Shown here piece after piece: positions 1 to 6,401 of a stretch of 6,868 bases of DNA (within the stretch, counting starts at the first letter, position 1; each line of letters starts with the position of its first letter). Source of the DNA: an uncultured Rikenellaceae bacterium (GTDB lineage: Bacteria; Bacteroidota; Bacteroidia; Bacteroidales; Rikenellaceae); assembly GCA_904501625.1 (NCBI GenBank), contig CAJGBR010000057.1:1-6868 (forward strand). Direction: 5' to 3'. The notes below the pieces were generated by a model, which did not search any database, was not told the origin of the DNA, and saw nothing but the letters and a program-made list of their open reading frames with translations. The position numbers and the translations under genes are program-made.

Positions 1-194
1 AGCAATCCCTCTTTTGTCATAAATTGACTGAAGGCATCAAAAGCCTCCTCAATGGCGAGAATTTCATCAGTTTCAACTGGAGCACCAGAGTCGCCCTCGA
101 CACAACAAGCACCGTGACAACGGCTCGGATCACACGCAAACGGTTCGGTCAATATATCCTGACTAACAATCTTATCATCTATCTCAAATAACAT
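1..194 (-). CDS. DUF3109 family cysteine-cluster protein, N-terminal part (cut by the window edge)
   Basis: The first 64 codons of a minus-strand gene start at an ATG at 194 and run open to base 1, so the C-terminus lies outside. The N-terminus opens with MLFEIDDKIVSQDI and carries a cysteine cluster, C21-x4-C26-x3-C30-C31, followed by VEGDSGAP at 32-39. That combination is the hallmark of the DUF3109 proteins common in Bacteroidetes, which are related to the YkgJ-type metal- or Fe-S-binding cysteine clusters. The biochemical function of the family is not established. The gene lies only 23 bp downstream of the ligA stop on the same strand, with no hairpin between them, so co-transcription with ligA is likely. 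That placement does not by itself show a role in DNA repair. The family call is from recognition of the cluster and its flanks; metal binding is inferred. Confidence 0.8.
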   Translation of the reverse strand, partial: MLFEIDDKIVSQDILTEPFACDPSRCHGACCVEGDSGAPVETDEILAIEEAFDAFSQFMTKEGL

Positions 195-217
195 AATTGT
201 ATATATTCTGTAAAGGT

Positions 218-2266
218 TTAAAAAAGAGTTTGTTGTTTTGCCTCATAATAAGGTTCGGCGACATCGACAAGTTCGATCATTGCTAAGAATTCATCAAGAT
301 TAATGATCTTCGTTCCATTACGTTCTGCCTTTTCAAGTTTTGTTTTTCCGACCTTTTCTCCTGCCAGCAGATAATCGGTACTACCCGAAACCGATGTCAG
401 GAATTTTCCACCATTATTCTCAATCAGCTCTTTCAGTTGTTCTCGGGAGTATTTCTCAAAACTGCCAGTTACAACAAATGACACTCCTGATAATCTATCT
501 GAAACTCGGTCTCGAGATTGATTCTCCATCTGCAATCCAAATTCAGCAAGTTTCAGGACCATATCTCTGTTAGATTCATCTGCAAAAAAATCGATGATAC
601 TGTCGGCAATGGTAGTCCCAATATCCGCTGCCTCAATCAGTTCCTCTTGTGTGGCACTCATCACCGAGGAAATATTTCCGAAGTGGGCTGCCAGACTCTG
701 AGCCTTGGTCTCTCCAACAAACCTGATTCCGATGGCGTAGAGCACACGTGCAAATGGCACCTGTTTTGAGTTCTCAATGCTCTTTAAAATGTTATCTACC
801 GATTTTTCACCCATTCTTGGCAGTGCCAACAGACGTCTGCGGTCTAGCTTGTAGAGATCTGTCACATCTCGAATCAGTCCGTTTTCGTAGAACATCATTA
901 TGGTCTCTTCGCCGAGTCCATCAATATTCATTGCCTTACGGGATATGAAATGTACAATCCGTCCCACAATCTGAGGAGGACAATGACTCTGATTCGGACA
1001 ATAATGTCGAGCATCTATCTTAACCAACGGAGTGCCACATTCCGGACATAGAACCGGAAATTCCAGCGGAATACTATCAGCCGAACGTTGTGAAAAATTG
1101 ACGCCAGTAACTTTCGGAATAATCTCACCACCCTTTTCAACATATACGACATCTCCCAAACGAATATCGTGCAGTGCAATCTGATCCTGATTATGCAACG
1201 ATGCACGCTTGACGATAGTCCCCGCCAAATGTACGGGTGTGAGATTAGCAACAGGAGTTACAGCCCCCGTACGACCGACCGAAAATTCAACACTCAGCAG
1301 TCGCGATTCAGCCTGCTCAGCCTTGAACTTGTAGGCAACAGCCCAACGCGGAGATTTTGAGGTAAATCCGAGCCGTTGTTGCAGAGCAATGTTATCGACC
1401 TTAATCACCATTCCATCAATATCATAGGGCAGTGTACTACGTTTCTCTGCCCACGAATCGATATAAGCCATCAACTCATCCACACTATCAAATTCTGCCA
1501 TTTTGTCGGAAACCGGCAATCCCCACTTCATACAACTTTTCATTGCCTCGGAGTGAGATTTATATGGCAAATTCTCGCCATACAATCCATATAATATTGA
1601 TTGCAGCCCGCGACGGGCAACTTCGGTCGAATCCAATAATTTCAGCGTACCTGAGGCTGCATTACGCGGATTTGCGAATGGCTGTTCACCTTCGAGTTCT
1701 CGTTCGGCATTAAGTCTGTCAAACGAACTGCGAGGCATAAAGATCTCACCTCTGATTTCGAACAGATCGGGATAATCACTACCAAACAATCTCAACGGGA
1801 TAGATTTTATGGTTCGGACATTTTGTGTAACGTCATCACCCACACTACCATCACCACGAGTCACAGCACGAATCAGCCGTCCGTGTTCGTAGGTCAAACT
1901 GATAGCCAATCCGTCGTATTTCAGTTCACAAACAAACTTCACGGGAGTTTCTCCTTCGCGATTAATTCGATCGGCGAAATCACGCAACTCGTCAATCGAG
2001 TATGTATTGCCCAACGACATCATCGGATAACGGTGAGCAACTTGAGTAAATCCCTCTGCAATATCGCTTCCCACACGCTGAGTTGGTGAATCCGAATCAA
2101 ACATATCTGGATTTGCAGCCTCCAACTCCTCCAATCGATGCATCAACACGTCAAACTCGTAATCGGAAATTTCTGGTTTGCCAAGCACATAATATCTGTA
2201 ATTATGCAGATTCAGTTCCTCTCTGAGGCGTATAATCTCTTGTTTGTCTGTACTCATTTTTACCAT
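218..2266 (-). CDS. ligA: NAD+-dependent DNA ligase LigA
   Basis: LigA seals 3'-OH/5'-phosphate nicks in duplex DNA during replication and repair, using NAD+ to form a ligase-AMP intermediate. All domains are present in 682 residues, close to the usual ~670. The Ia NAD-binding domain has YYVLGKPEISD at 25-35 with D35 and D39. The nucleotidyltransferase domain has ELKYDG at 114-119 with adenylated Lys116, IRGEI at 171-175, IDGMVIKV at 283-290 and K313/K315. An OB fold spans about 320-400, followed by a zinc finger with C407, C410, C423 and C429. Helix-hairpin-helix repeats cover about 440-585 and a BRCT domain about 592-670. The protein ends in QQTLF, resembling a beta-clamp-binding peptide. 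A second ATG at 2257, giving 679 aa starting MSTDKQ, fits the usual family N-terminus slightly better and has a more A-rich lead-in. No clear ligA promoter was found. Product identity is certain; only the start is in doubt, by three codons. Confidence 0.98.
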   Translation of the reverse strand: MVKMSTDKQEIIRLREELNLHNYRYYVLGKPEISDYEFDVLMHRLEELEAANPDMFDSDSPTQRVGSDIAEGFTQVAHRYPMMSLGNTYSIDELRDFADRINREGETPVKFVCELKYDGLAISLTYEHGRLIRAVTRGDGSVGDDVTQNVRTIKSIPLRLFGSDYPDLFEIRGEIFMPRSSFDRLNAERELEGEQPFANPRNAASGTLKLLDSTEVARRGLQSILYGLYGENLPYKSHSEAMKSCMKWGLPVSDKMAEFDSVDELMAYIDSWAEKRSTLPYDIDGMVIKVDNIALQQRLGFTSKSPRWAVAYKFKAEQAESRLLSVEFSVGRTGAVTPVANLTPVHLAGTIVKRASLHNQDQIALHDIRLGDVVYVEKGGEIIPKVTGVNFSQRSADSIPLEFPVLCPECGTPLVKIDARHYCPNQSHCPPQIVGRIVHFISRKAMNIDGLGEETIMMFYENGLIRDVTDLYKLDRRRLLALPRMGEKSVDNILKSIENSKQVPFARVLYAIGIRFVGETKAQSLAAHFGNISSVMSATQEELIEAADIGTTIADSIIDFFADESNRDMVLKLAEFGLQMENQSRDRVSDRLSGVSFVVTGSFEKYSREQLKELIENNGGKFLTSVSGSTDYLLAGEKVGKTKLEKAERNGTKIINLDEFLAMIELVDVAEPYYEAKQQTLF

Positions 2267-2336
2267 TTTCAGGGTGTAAAATTAAAAAATATTTATCGGA
2301 AAGGATTTACAGATATACGATTTTTTCAAAAAAAAC

Positions 2337-2359
2337 TAATTTTGCAAAATATAAATTTG
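2337..2359 (+). promoter_or_regulatory. Candidate -7 promoter elements for glsA, with an overlapping palindrome
   Basis: Two matches to the Bacteroidetes -7 consensus TAnnTTTG lie in the 97-bp divergent region: TAATTTTG at 2337-2344 and TAAATTTG at 2352-2359. The first would start transcription about 14 bp before the glsA ATG at 2364; the second would start almost at the ATG. Neither has a TTTG -33 element at the expected 19-21 bp upstream; the region there is T- and A-rich. The perfect 12-bp palindrome ATTTTGCAAAAT at 2339-2350 covers most of the first box and could be an operator or chance in A/T-rich DNA. Confidence 0.4.
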
Positions 2360-2363
2360 CATA

Positions 2364-3176
2364 ATGGAATTAATAGATATACGCAAAGTCCTCGAAAAAA
2401 AGAGCCCAAAGCACGCAGCTCGAATCCCCCGATTTGTAACAAATTGGCTTGCACGCTTGATTCACCAACGCGAACTCAACGAACTGCTCATCTATGGCGA
2501 CGGACTGAAAAATGTAGAATTCATCACCGCCGTACTCAATAAACTCGAAATAAAACGAAAAGTTTACGGAGCAGATAATATATCTAGAGCCAACCGTCCG
2601 ATATTTGCATCAAATCACCCACTCGGAGGAATCGACGGATTGATCCTGCTTGAACAGTTGAACCTCAATGCAGGAAACACAAGAGCTGTTGTCAACGACC
2701 TATTGATGAATGTCGAACCTATCCGCGATCTGTTTGTCCCGGTCAATAAACACGGAATGCAGAATGGCAACTACGTAACACGAATCAACCAAATGTATGA
2801 GAGTCAAGATAATATTCTATATTTCCCAGCCGGATTGTGTTCGCGACTGATCGATGGTAAAATTCAAGATATCGAATGGAAAAAAAGTTTCGTACAAAAA
2901 GCAATTGAAACTCAACGAGACATCATTCCGATATACATAACAGGCCAGAATTCAATGAAATTCTATCGATTGGCTAAGTGGAGAAAATGTTTAGGGATAA
3001 AGTTCAATATCGAAATGTTGTTGTTGCCATCAGAAATGTTACGTCAGAAAGGCAAACAAATATGTATTATTATCGGTGAGCCAATCAAGCATCAGCAATT
3101 GAAAGAAGATCATAATTCGCAGAAATGGTCTCAAATTGTTCGCCAAAATTGCTATGAATTGAAGAAAAATCAGTAA
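2364..3176 (+). CDS. glsA: PlsC-like O-acyltransferase, probable glycine-lipid/aminolipid synthesis GlsA
   Basis: This 270-residue protein belongs to the lysophospholipid acyltransferase (LPLAT/PlsC) superfamily, which transfers acyl chains to a hydroxyl group at the inner membrane face. The acceptor motif region reads SNHPLGGIDG at 83-92 with His85 and Asp91, and the second block FPAGLCSR at 154-161 corresponds to FPEGTRS of classical PlsC. IIPIYITGQN at 187-196 matches the conserved strand after it. The His-to-Asp spacing (five residues between) and the Ala replacing Glu156 differ from glycerol-3-phosphate-type PlsC and fit the Bacteroidetes subfamily. The next gene, 32 bp downstream, is a GNAT N-acyltransferase. 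In Bacteroides thetaiotaomicron such a pair (glsA, glsB) makes glycine lipids: GlsB N-acylates the amino acid with a 3-hydroxy fatty acid and GlsA esterifies that hydroxyl. The role here is inferred from that pairing. A 1-acylglycerol-3-phosphate acyltransferase is the alternative. ATG 2364 fits the upstream promoter-like boxes. Confidence 0.85.
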   Translation: MELIDIRKVLEKKSPKHAARIPRFVTNWLARLIHQRELNELLIYGDGLKNVEFITAVLNKLEIKRKVYGADNISRANRPIFASNHPLGGIDGLILLEQLNLNAGNTRAVVNDLLMNVEPIRDLFVPVNKHGMQNGNYVTRINQMYESQDNILYFPAGLCSRLIDGKIQDIEWKKSFVQKAIETQRDIIPIYITGQNSMKFYRLAKWRKCLGIKFNIEMLLLPSEMLRQKGKQICIIIGEPIKHQQLKEDHNSQKWSQIVRQNCYELKKNQ

Positions 3177-3181
3177 TTTTG
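3174..3181 (+). promoter_or_regulatory. Possible internal -7 promoter element before glsB
   Basis: TAATTTTG matches TAnnTTTG and begins at the stop codon of glsA. It would place a start site about 20 bp before the glsB ATG at 3209. The best -33 candidate is ATTG at 3148-3151, spaced 22 bp, which is weak. It may give glsB some transcription independent of glsA, or be chance. Confidence 0.3.
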
Positions 3182-3208
3182 TGATTTATTATATTTAATC
3201 AAATAGAT

Positions 3209-4108
3209 ATGGAAACGATAATCCAGCCAGTAGACCGTGAGAAATTAGTGAAAGAATTACGAGCTGAATTTAAGTTGCGTGACACGAATTTTGGTGGAAA
3301 CGAAATATATATACTTGATTACAAGAGTGCTCCTTCCGTAATGGAGGAGATCGGCCGGTTGCGTGAAGTGGCATTCAGAGATGCCGGTGGTGGAACAGGC
3401 GAAAAAATCGATATTGACCAATGTGATTTAGTTGATGATGGTTACAAACAACTTGTCGTTTGGGATAAAGAAGCCCAAGAAATCTTAGGTGGATATAGAT
3501 ATATAATTTCAACCTCGGCAAATACCAAATATCTGTCAATAGAGAACTATTTCGAATTCAGCGAAAAATTCAGAAACGAATATCTGCCCTACTCTATTGA
3601 ACTCGGAAGATCGTTTGTGCAACCGAAATACCAACGCCGTAACTTGAAATCTCTCTATGCCCTAGACAATCTGTGGGACGGCATCGGTGCTCTGATAGTA
3701 AAAAATCCCCACGTCAAATATCTGTTCGGAAAAGTGACTATGTATGGAGGATATAATCCGAAGGCTCGAAATTTGCTGATATATTTTCTCAGAAAATATT
3801 TCGGAGATACGGATGGTTTGCTTACTCCGAAAAACCCTCTGAATATTGACATTGACGACAACCAAATGGATCAGATTTTTATAGGGAAAGACTACAAGGA
3901 GGATTATAAGATTCTGACTCGCGAGGTACGAGACTTGGGCGAGAACATTCCACCACTGATCAACTCATATATGAATTTATCACCCACGATGAAGGTATTC
4001 GGAACGGTGTGCAATGAGGACTTTGGAAATGTCGAAGAAACAGGGATACTGATTACGCTTGATGATGTTTATCCCCAGAAAAAAGAACGCCACTTCATTA
4101 ATATTTAA
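3209..4108 (+). CDS. glsB: Hemolysin-like GNAT N-acyltransferase, probable glycine N-acyltransferase GlsB
   Basis: The 299-residue product belongs to the OlsB/hemolysin-like branch of the GNAT fold, enzymes that transfer a 3-hydroxyacyl group from acyl carrier protein to the amino group of an amino acid. The diagnostic block is YSIELGRSFVQPKYQR at 128-143, with Glu131 and the GRSFV strand typical of these enzymes. LREVAFRDAGGGTG at 51-64 near the N-terminus and ILGGYRY at 92-98 are further family landmarks. It has no signal peptide or clear membrane span, so it should act as a cytosolic or peripheral enzyme. It follows the PlsC-like gene by 32 bp on the same strand, and the two should supply consecutive steps, N-acylation (this protein) then O-acylation (GlsA), of glycine or a related amino-acid lipid. 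Some bacteria carry both activities in one fused protein (OlsF); here they are separate. The choice of glycine rather than ornithine or serine as substrate is inferred from characterised Bacteroides relatives. Confidence 0.87.
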   Translation: METIIQPVDREKLVKELRAEFKLRDTNFGGNEIYILDYKSAPSVMEEIGRLREVAFRDAGGGTGEKIDIDQCDLVDDGYKQLVVWDKEAQEILGGYRYIISTSANTKYLSIENYFEFSEKFRNEYLPYSIELGRSFVQPKYQRRNLKSLYALDNLWDGIGALIVKNPHVKYLFGKVTMYGGYNPKARNLLIYFLRKYFGDTDGLLTPKNPLNIDIDDNQMDQIFIGKDYKEDYKILTREVRDLGENIPPLINSYMNLSPTMKVFGTVCNEDFGNVEETGILITLDDVYPQKKERHFINI

Positions 4109-4191
4109 TTTTACAAAATTACGATTGAAGTTATGGCAACAAGAATGTATAATATATGCGTCTCGCAACTTATTCACGAGAGACAAATAAA

Positions 4192-4229
4192 AATAAGAAC
4201 GATCTCCTTTCAAGGAGACCGTTCTTATT
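4192..4229 (-). terminator. Rho-independent terminator of the tRNA-Phe unit
   Basis: A long inverted repeat pairs 4192-4201 with 4220-4229 (10 bp). After one A/C mismatch it continues as 4203-4207 with 4214-4218 (5 bp). Read on the minus strand it begins 4 nt past the tRNA-Phe 3' end and is followed by TTTTTATTT. The plus-strand side has no T run, so it is a poor terminator for glsB, although glsB has no other obvious one. Confidence 0.85.
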
Positions 4230-4232
4230 ATG

Positions 4233-4305
4233 TGGTGTCACCAGGAATCGAACCGGGGACACAAGGATTTTCAGTCCTTTGCTCTACCAACTGAGCTATG
4301 ACACC
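4233..4305 (-). tRNA. tRNA-Phe (anticodon GAA)
   Basis: The 73-nt gene, read on the minus strand, folds as a tRNA. The acceptor stem GGTGTCA/TGACACC has seven pairs. The D stem is GCTC/GAGC with AGTTGGTA in the loop. The anticodon stem AAGGA/TCCTT encloses the loop CTGAAAA, giving anticodon GAA at 4270-4272. The variable loop has 5 nt and the T-loop is TTCGATT. The discriminator is A and CCA is not encoded, so CCA must be added after transcription. The third T-stem pair is a C/T mismatch (4255 against 4243), described in the findings. It is a single-gene unit with its own promoter and terminator. Confidence 0.97.
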
Positions 4306-4322
4306 AACCTCATTTGCGGGAG

Positions 4323-4354
4323 CAAAGGTAGAAAGTTTTTTTTATAAAACCAAA
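4323..4354 (-). promoter_or_regulatory. Promoter of tRNA-Phe (TTTG-N20-TACCTTTG)
   Basis: On the minus strand, TTTG at 4354-4351 lies 20 bp ahead of TACCTTTG at 4330-4323, matching the Bacteroidetes -33/-7 pattern. The expected start is about 10 bp before the mature tRNA 5' end at 4305. The -33 element sits only 5 bp from the ATG of the divergent antiporter gene at 4360, so the whole promoter fills the antiporter's leader region. Confidence 0.88.
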
Positions 4355-4359
4355 TTTTT

Positions 4360-5823
4360 ATGTCATTTTCTTTAGAAAATATTTTAATGTTTGGTGCAAT
4401 ACTGCTGTTAATCAGCGTTGTATCAAGTAAAACTTCTTACAAATTAGGCATACCTACACTTATGCTTTTTATCGGAATTGGTATGCTTGCGGGCTCAGAG
4501 GGACTTGGTGGGATATGGTTTGATGACTCAAAAACCGCACAGTTTCTCGGTGTAATCGCATTGAACATAATATTGTTCTCTGGTGGTATGGATACCAATT
4601 GGGAGAACATTCGTACGATTTGGGTCAAAGGTGTGGTATTGTCGACACTCGGCGTTGCAATAACAGCATTGTGTGTAGGATTGTTCTGCTATTTTGTTAT
4701 GGGGACTTTTCCACTTGCCGAGTCGCTGTTACTTGGAGCCATAATATCTTCTACAGATGCAGCTTCAACCTTTGCCATATTCCGACAGAAATCTGCAGGA
4801 CTGAAACACAATCTACGTCCGCTGCTCGAGTTCGAGAGTGGTAGTAACGACCCGATGGCTTTCTTTCTGACTATTGCAATGATCGCTATGATTCAGGATC
4901 CAGATTCATCGTGGCTGATTTTTATTCCAAAGTTCTTCGGAGGAATGCTCATCGGTGCAATTGGCGGGTTTATTTTCGGCAAAATCAGTGTGATATTAAT
5001 TAACCGCATAAAACTTGACATCGACGGATTGTATCCCGTAATGGCAATGGCTCTGATGTTTATGACCTATACGATTACTGACTTGGCAACGGGAAACGGA
5101 TTCCTTGCGGTCTATGTTATGGGGTTAATTCTGGGCAATAGCACGATTGTTCACAAACGCAGTCTGATGAAATTCTTCGACGGTATTTCGTGGTTGATGC
5201 AGATTGTAATGTTCCTTACACTCGGGCTACTGGTATTCCCGTCTCAGATGATAAAGGTTGCGATACCTGGGGTAATGATTTCATTATTCCTGATATTAAT
5301 AGCCCGTCCCATCGCAGTGGGTCTGTGTACACTGCCCTGGAAGATGCAGTTCAGAGATCGATTGTTTCTCTCGTGGTGTGGTCTAAGAGGAGCCGTACCG
5401 ATTATTTTTGCAACATACCCGTTGGTCGCAGGAATACCTCAATCCAGAACTATATTTAATGTTGTATTCTTCATATCATTAACCTCACTGCTTTTACAGG
5501 GATCTACGATATTTGGTTGTGCCCGACTACTCGGACTTGTTGTTCCGGCGAAACTCAAGCCTCACTACTTTGTACACTTGGCCGACACCTATCGCAGCGA
5601 ATTGAGAGAGGTTGTCGTTACAACAAATTCTCACGTAGCAGGAAAACAGATTCTCGAAATTAAGATACCAGATTCGATACTTGTTGTACTGATTGACCGT
5701 AATGGTCGTTTCTTTTCACCACGTGGCAATACTCGGCTTGAAACCAATGACAAACTATATGTGATTGCCGAAAATCCGAAACAAGTCGAAGAATTCGCTA
5801 AATATGTAGCCATACACAGTTAA
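4360..5823 (+). CDS. nhaP2: Potassium/proton antiporter, CPA1 family, with C-terminal RCK_C (TrkA-C) domain
   Basis: This integral inner-membrane protein of 487 residues exchanges cytoplasmic K+ (possibly Na+) for protons. About a dozen hydrophobic segments fill residues 5-395. The ion-binding core is visible as SSTDAAS at 130-136 with Asp133 and ESGSNDP at 159-165 with Asn163-Asp164, the ND motif of electroneutral CPA1 exchangers. WCGLRGAVPIIFA at 339-351 is a conserved late transmembrane motif with Arg343. Residues about 404-487 are soluble and form an RCK_C domain (LREVVVTTNSHVAGKQILEI, then LETNDKLYVIAE), without an RCK_N nucleotide-binding half. This architecture is that of NhaP2/CvrA, though E. 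coli NhaP2 is longer. The gene stands alone: tRNA-Phe diverges upstream and dut, 59 bp downstream, has its own promoter. No good plus-strand promoter is visible in the short leader. The family is secure; ion preference is not readable from sequence. Confidence 0.92.
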   Translation: MSFSLENILMFGAILLLISVVSSKTSYKLGIPTLMLFIGIGMLAGSEGLGGIWFDDSKTAQFLGVIALNIILFSGGMDTNWENIRTIWVKGVVLSTLGVAITALCVGLFCYFVMGTFPLAESLLLGAIISSTDAASTFAIFRQKSAGLKHNLRPLLEFESGSNDPMAFFLTIAMIAMIQDPDSSWLIFIPKFFGGMLIGAIGGFIFGKISVILINRIKLDIDGLYPVMAMALMFMTYTITDLATGNGFLAVYVMGLILGNSTIVHKRSLMKFFDGISWLMQIVMFLTLGLLVFPSQMIKVAIPGVMISLFLILIARPIAVGLCTLPWKMQFRDRLFLSWCGLRGAVPIIFATYPLVAGIPQSRTIFNVVFFISLTSLLLQGSTIFGCARLLGLVVPAKLKPHYFVHLADTYRSELREVVVTTNSHVAGKQILEIKIPDSILVVLIDRNGRFFSPRGNTRLETNDKLYVIAENPKQVEEFAKYVAIHS

Positions 5824-5830
5824 CTCGAAA

Positions 5831-5862
5831 TTTGGATTTTTAAAACTGAAATATTATATTTG
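5831..5862 (+). promoter_or_regulatory. Promoter of dut (TTTG-N20-TATATTTG)
   Basis: TTTG at 5831-5834 is followed after 20 bp by TATATTTG at 5855-5862, a full match to the Bacteroidetes consensus. The predicted start near 5869 leaves a leader of about 14 nt before ATG 5883. No hairpin lies between the antiporter stop at 5823 and this promoter, so some read-through into dut is possible. Confidence 0.82.
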
Positions 5863-5882
5863 TGAATAAATATTGTTTTGCT

Positions 5883-6317
5883 ATGAAAATAAAGGTTATA
5901 AATCGTTCGAGACATAATTTGCCTCAATATGAAACGCCCAACTCTGTCGGACTTGACGTTCGTGCCGACATCGAAAAACCAATAATGTTGTGTCCACTCG
6001 AGCGGGTACTTGTTCCGACCGGACTCTATGTTGAAATTCCTACGGGATATGAGATTCAGGTACGTCCTCGTAGTGGTTTGGCTGTAAAACACGGAGTAAC
6101 AGTATTGAATTCACCCGGAACAATCGACCCAGATTACCGTGGTGAAATAAAGGTCATTTTGGTTAATATTTCGCACGACGTGTTTGAGATAATGCCGGGA
6201 GATAGAATTGCACAACTCGTGGTATCTCGCTATGAACAAGCCGAATGGGATGAAGTTGAACAACTGAGTGAAACAAACCGAGGAGAAGGCGGATTTGGTT
6301 CTACGGGACGAGTTTAA
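5883..6317 (+). CDS. dut: Deoxyuridine 5'-triphosphate nucleotidohydrolase (dUTPase)
   Basis: dUTPase hydrolyses dUTP to dUMP and pyrophosphate in the cytosol, which keeps uracil out of DNA and supplies dUMP for thymidylate synthesis. The 144-residue product is the normal size of the homotrimeric family and shows all five motifs in order: SVGLDVRA (21-28), RPRSGLA (61-67), GTIDPDYRGEI (79-89) with catalytic-site Asp82, PGDRIAQLV (105-113), and RGEGGFGSTG (133-142), the flexible C-terminal P-loop-like arm. A longer frame opening at GTG 5862 is rejected, since that GTG is the last base of the -7 promoter box plus two more and would precede the expected transcript start. ATG 5883, starting MKIKVIN, also fits the family N-terminus. 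The gene is monocistronic, with its own promoter and terminator. Confidence 0.97.
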   Translation: MKIKVINRSRHNLPQYETPNSVGLDVRADIEKPIMLCPLERVLVPTGLYVEIPTGYEIQVRPRSGLAVKHGVTVLNSPGTIDPDYRGEIKVILVNISHDVFEIMPGDRIAQLVVSRYEQAEWDEVEQLSETNRGEGGFGSTGRV

Positions 6318-6330
6318 TCAAAATGAGATA

Positions 6331-6362
6331 AAATAACGGATAGGGAATTCTATCCGTTATTT
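6331..6362 (+). terminator. Rho-independent terminator of dut
   Basis: A perfect 13-bp stem pairs 6331-6343 with 6350-6362 around the 6-nt loop GGAATT, beginning 13 bp after the dut stop. The 3' arm ends in ATTT and continues as ATTTTC, giving a U-rich though interrupted tail. Confidence 0.88.
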
Positions 6363-6401
6363 ATTTTCAGCCGTATTTCAGATTTTATTAAACTATAAAA
6401 A

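Noticed and set aside
340..2542. Several plus-strand frames of 60-134 codons opposite ligA and overlapping the start of glsA
   Set aside because: They lie antisense to or overlapping well-supported genes, show no recognisable domains, and have compositions expected of shadow frames.
4161..4181. Short inverted repeat TCTCG/CGAGA after glsB as a possible glsB terminator
   Set aside because: The stem is only 5 bp with an 11-nt loop, and what follows is A-rich rather than T-rich on the plus strand.
4133..4295. Plus-strand frames across tRNA-Phe, including one starting at ATG 4133 and another at 4156, giving peptides such as PGIEPGTQGFSVLCSTN or CGVTRNRTGDTRIFSPLLYQLSY
   Set aside because: They read through the terminator and antisense of tRNA-Phe. 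Such peptides are classic spurious translations of tRNA genes, and no coding support exists outside the tRNA.
5862..5882. GTG-initiated seven-residue extension of dut
   Set aside because: The GTG overlaps the -7 promoter box, the transcript should start after it, and the ATG at 5883 matches the usual dUTPase N-terminus.
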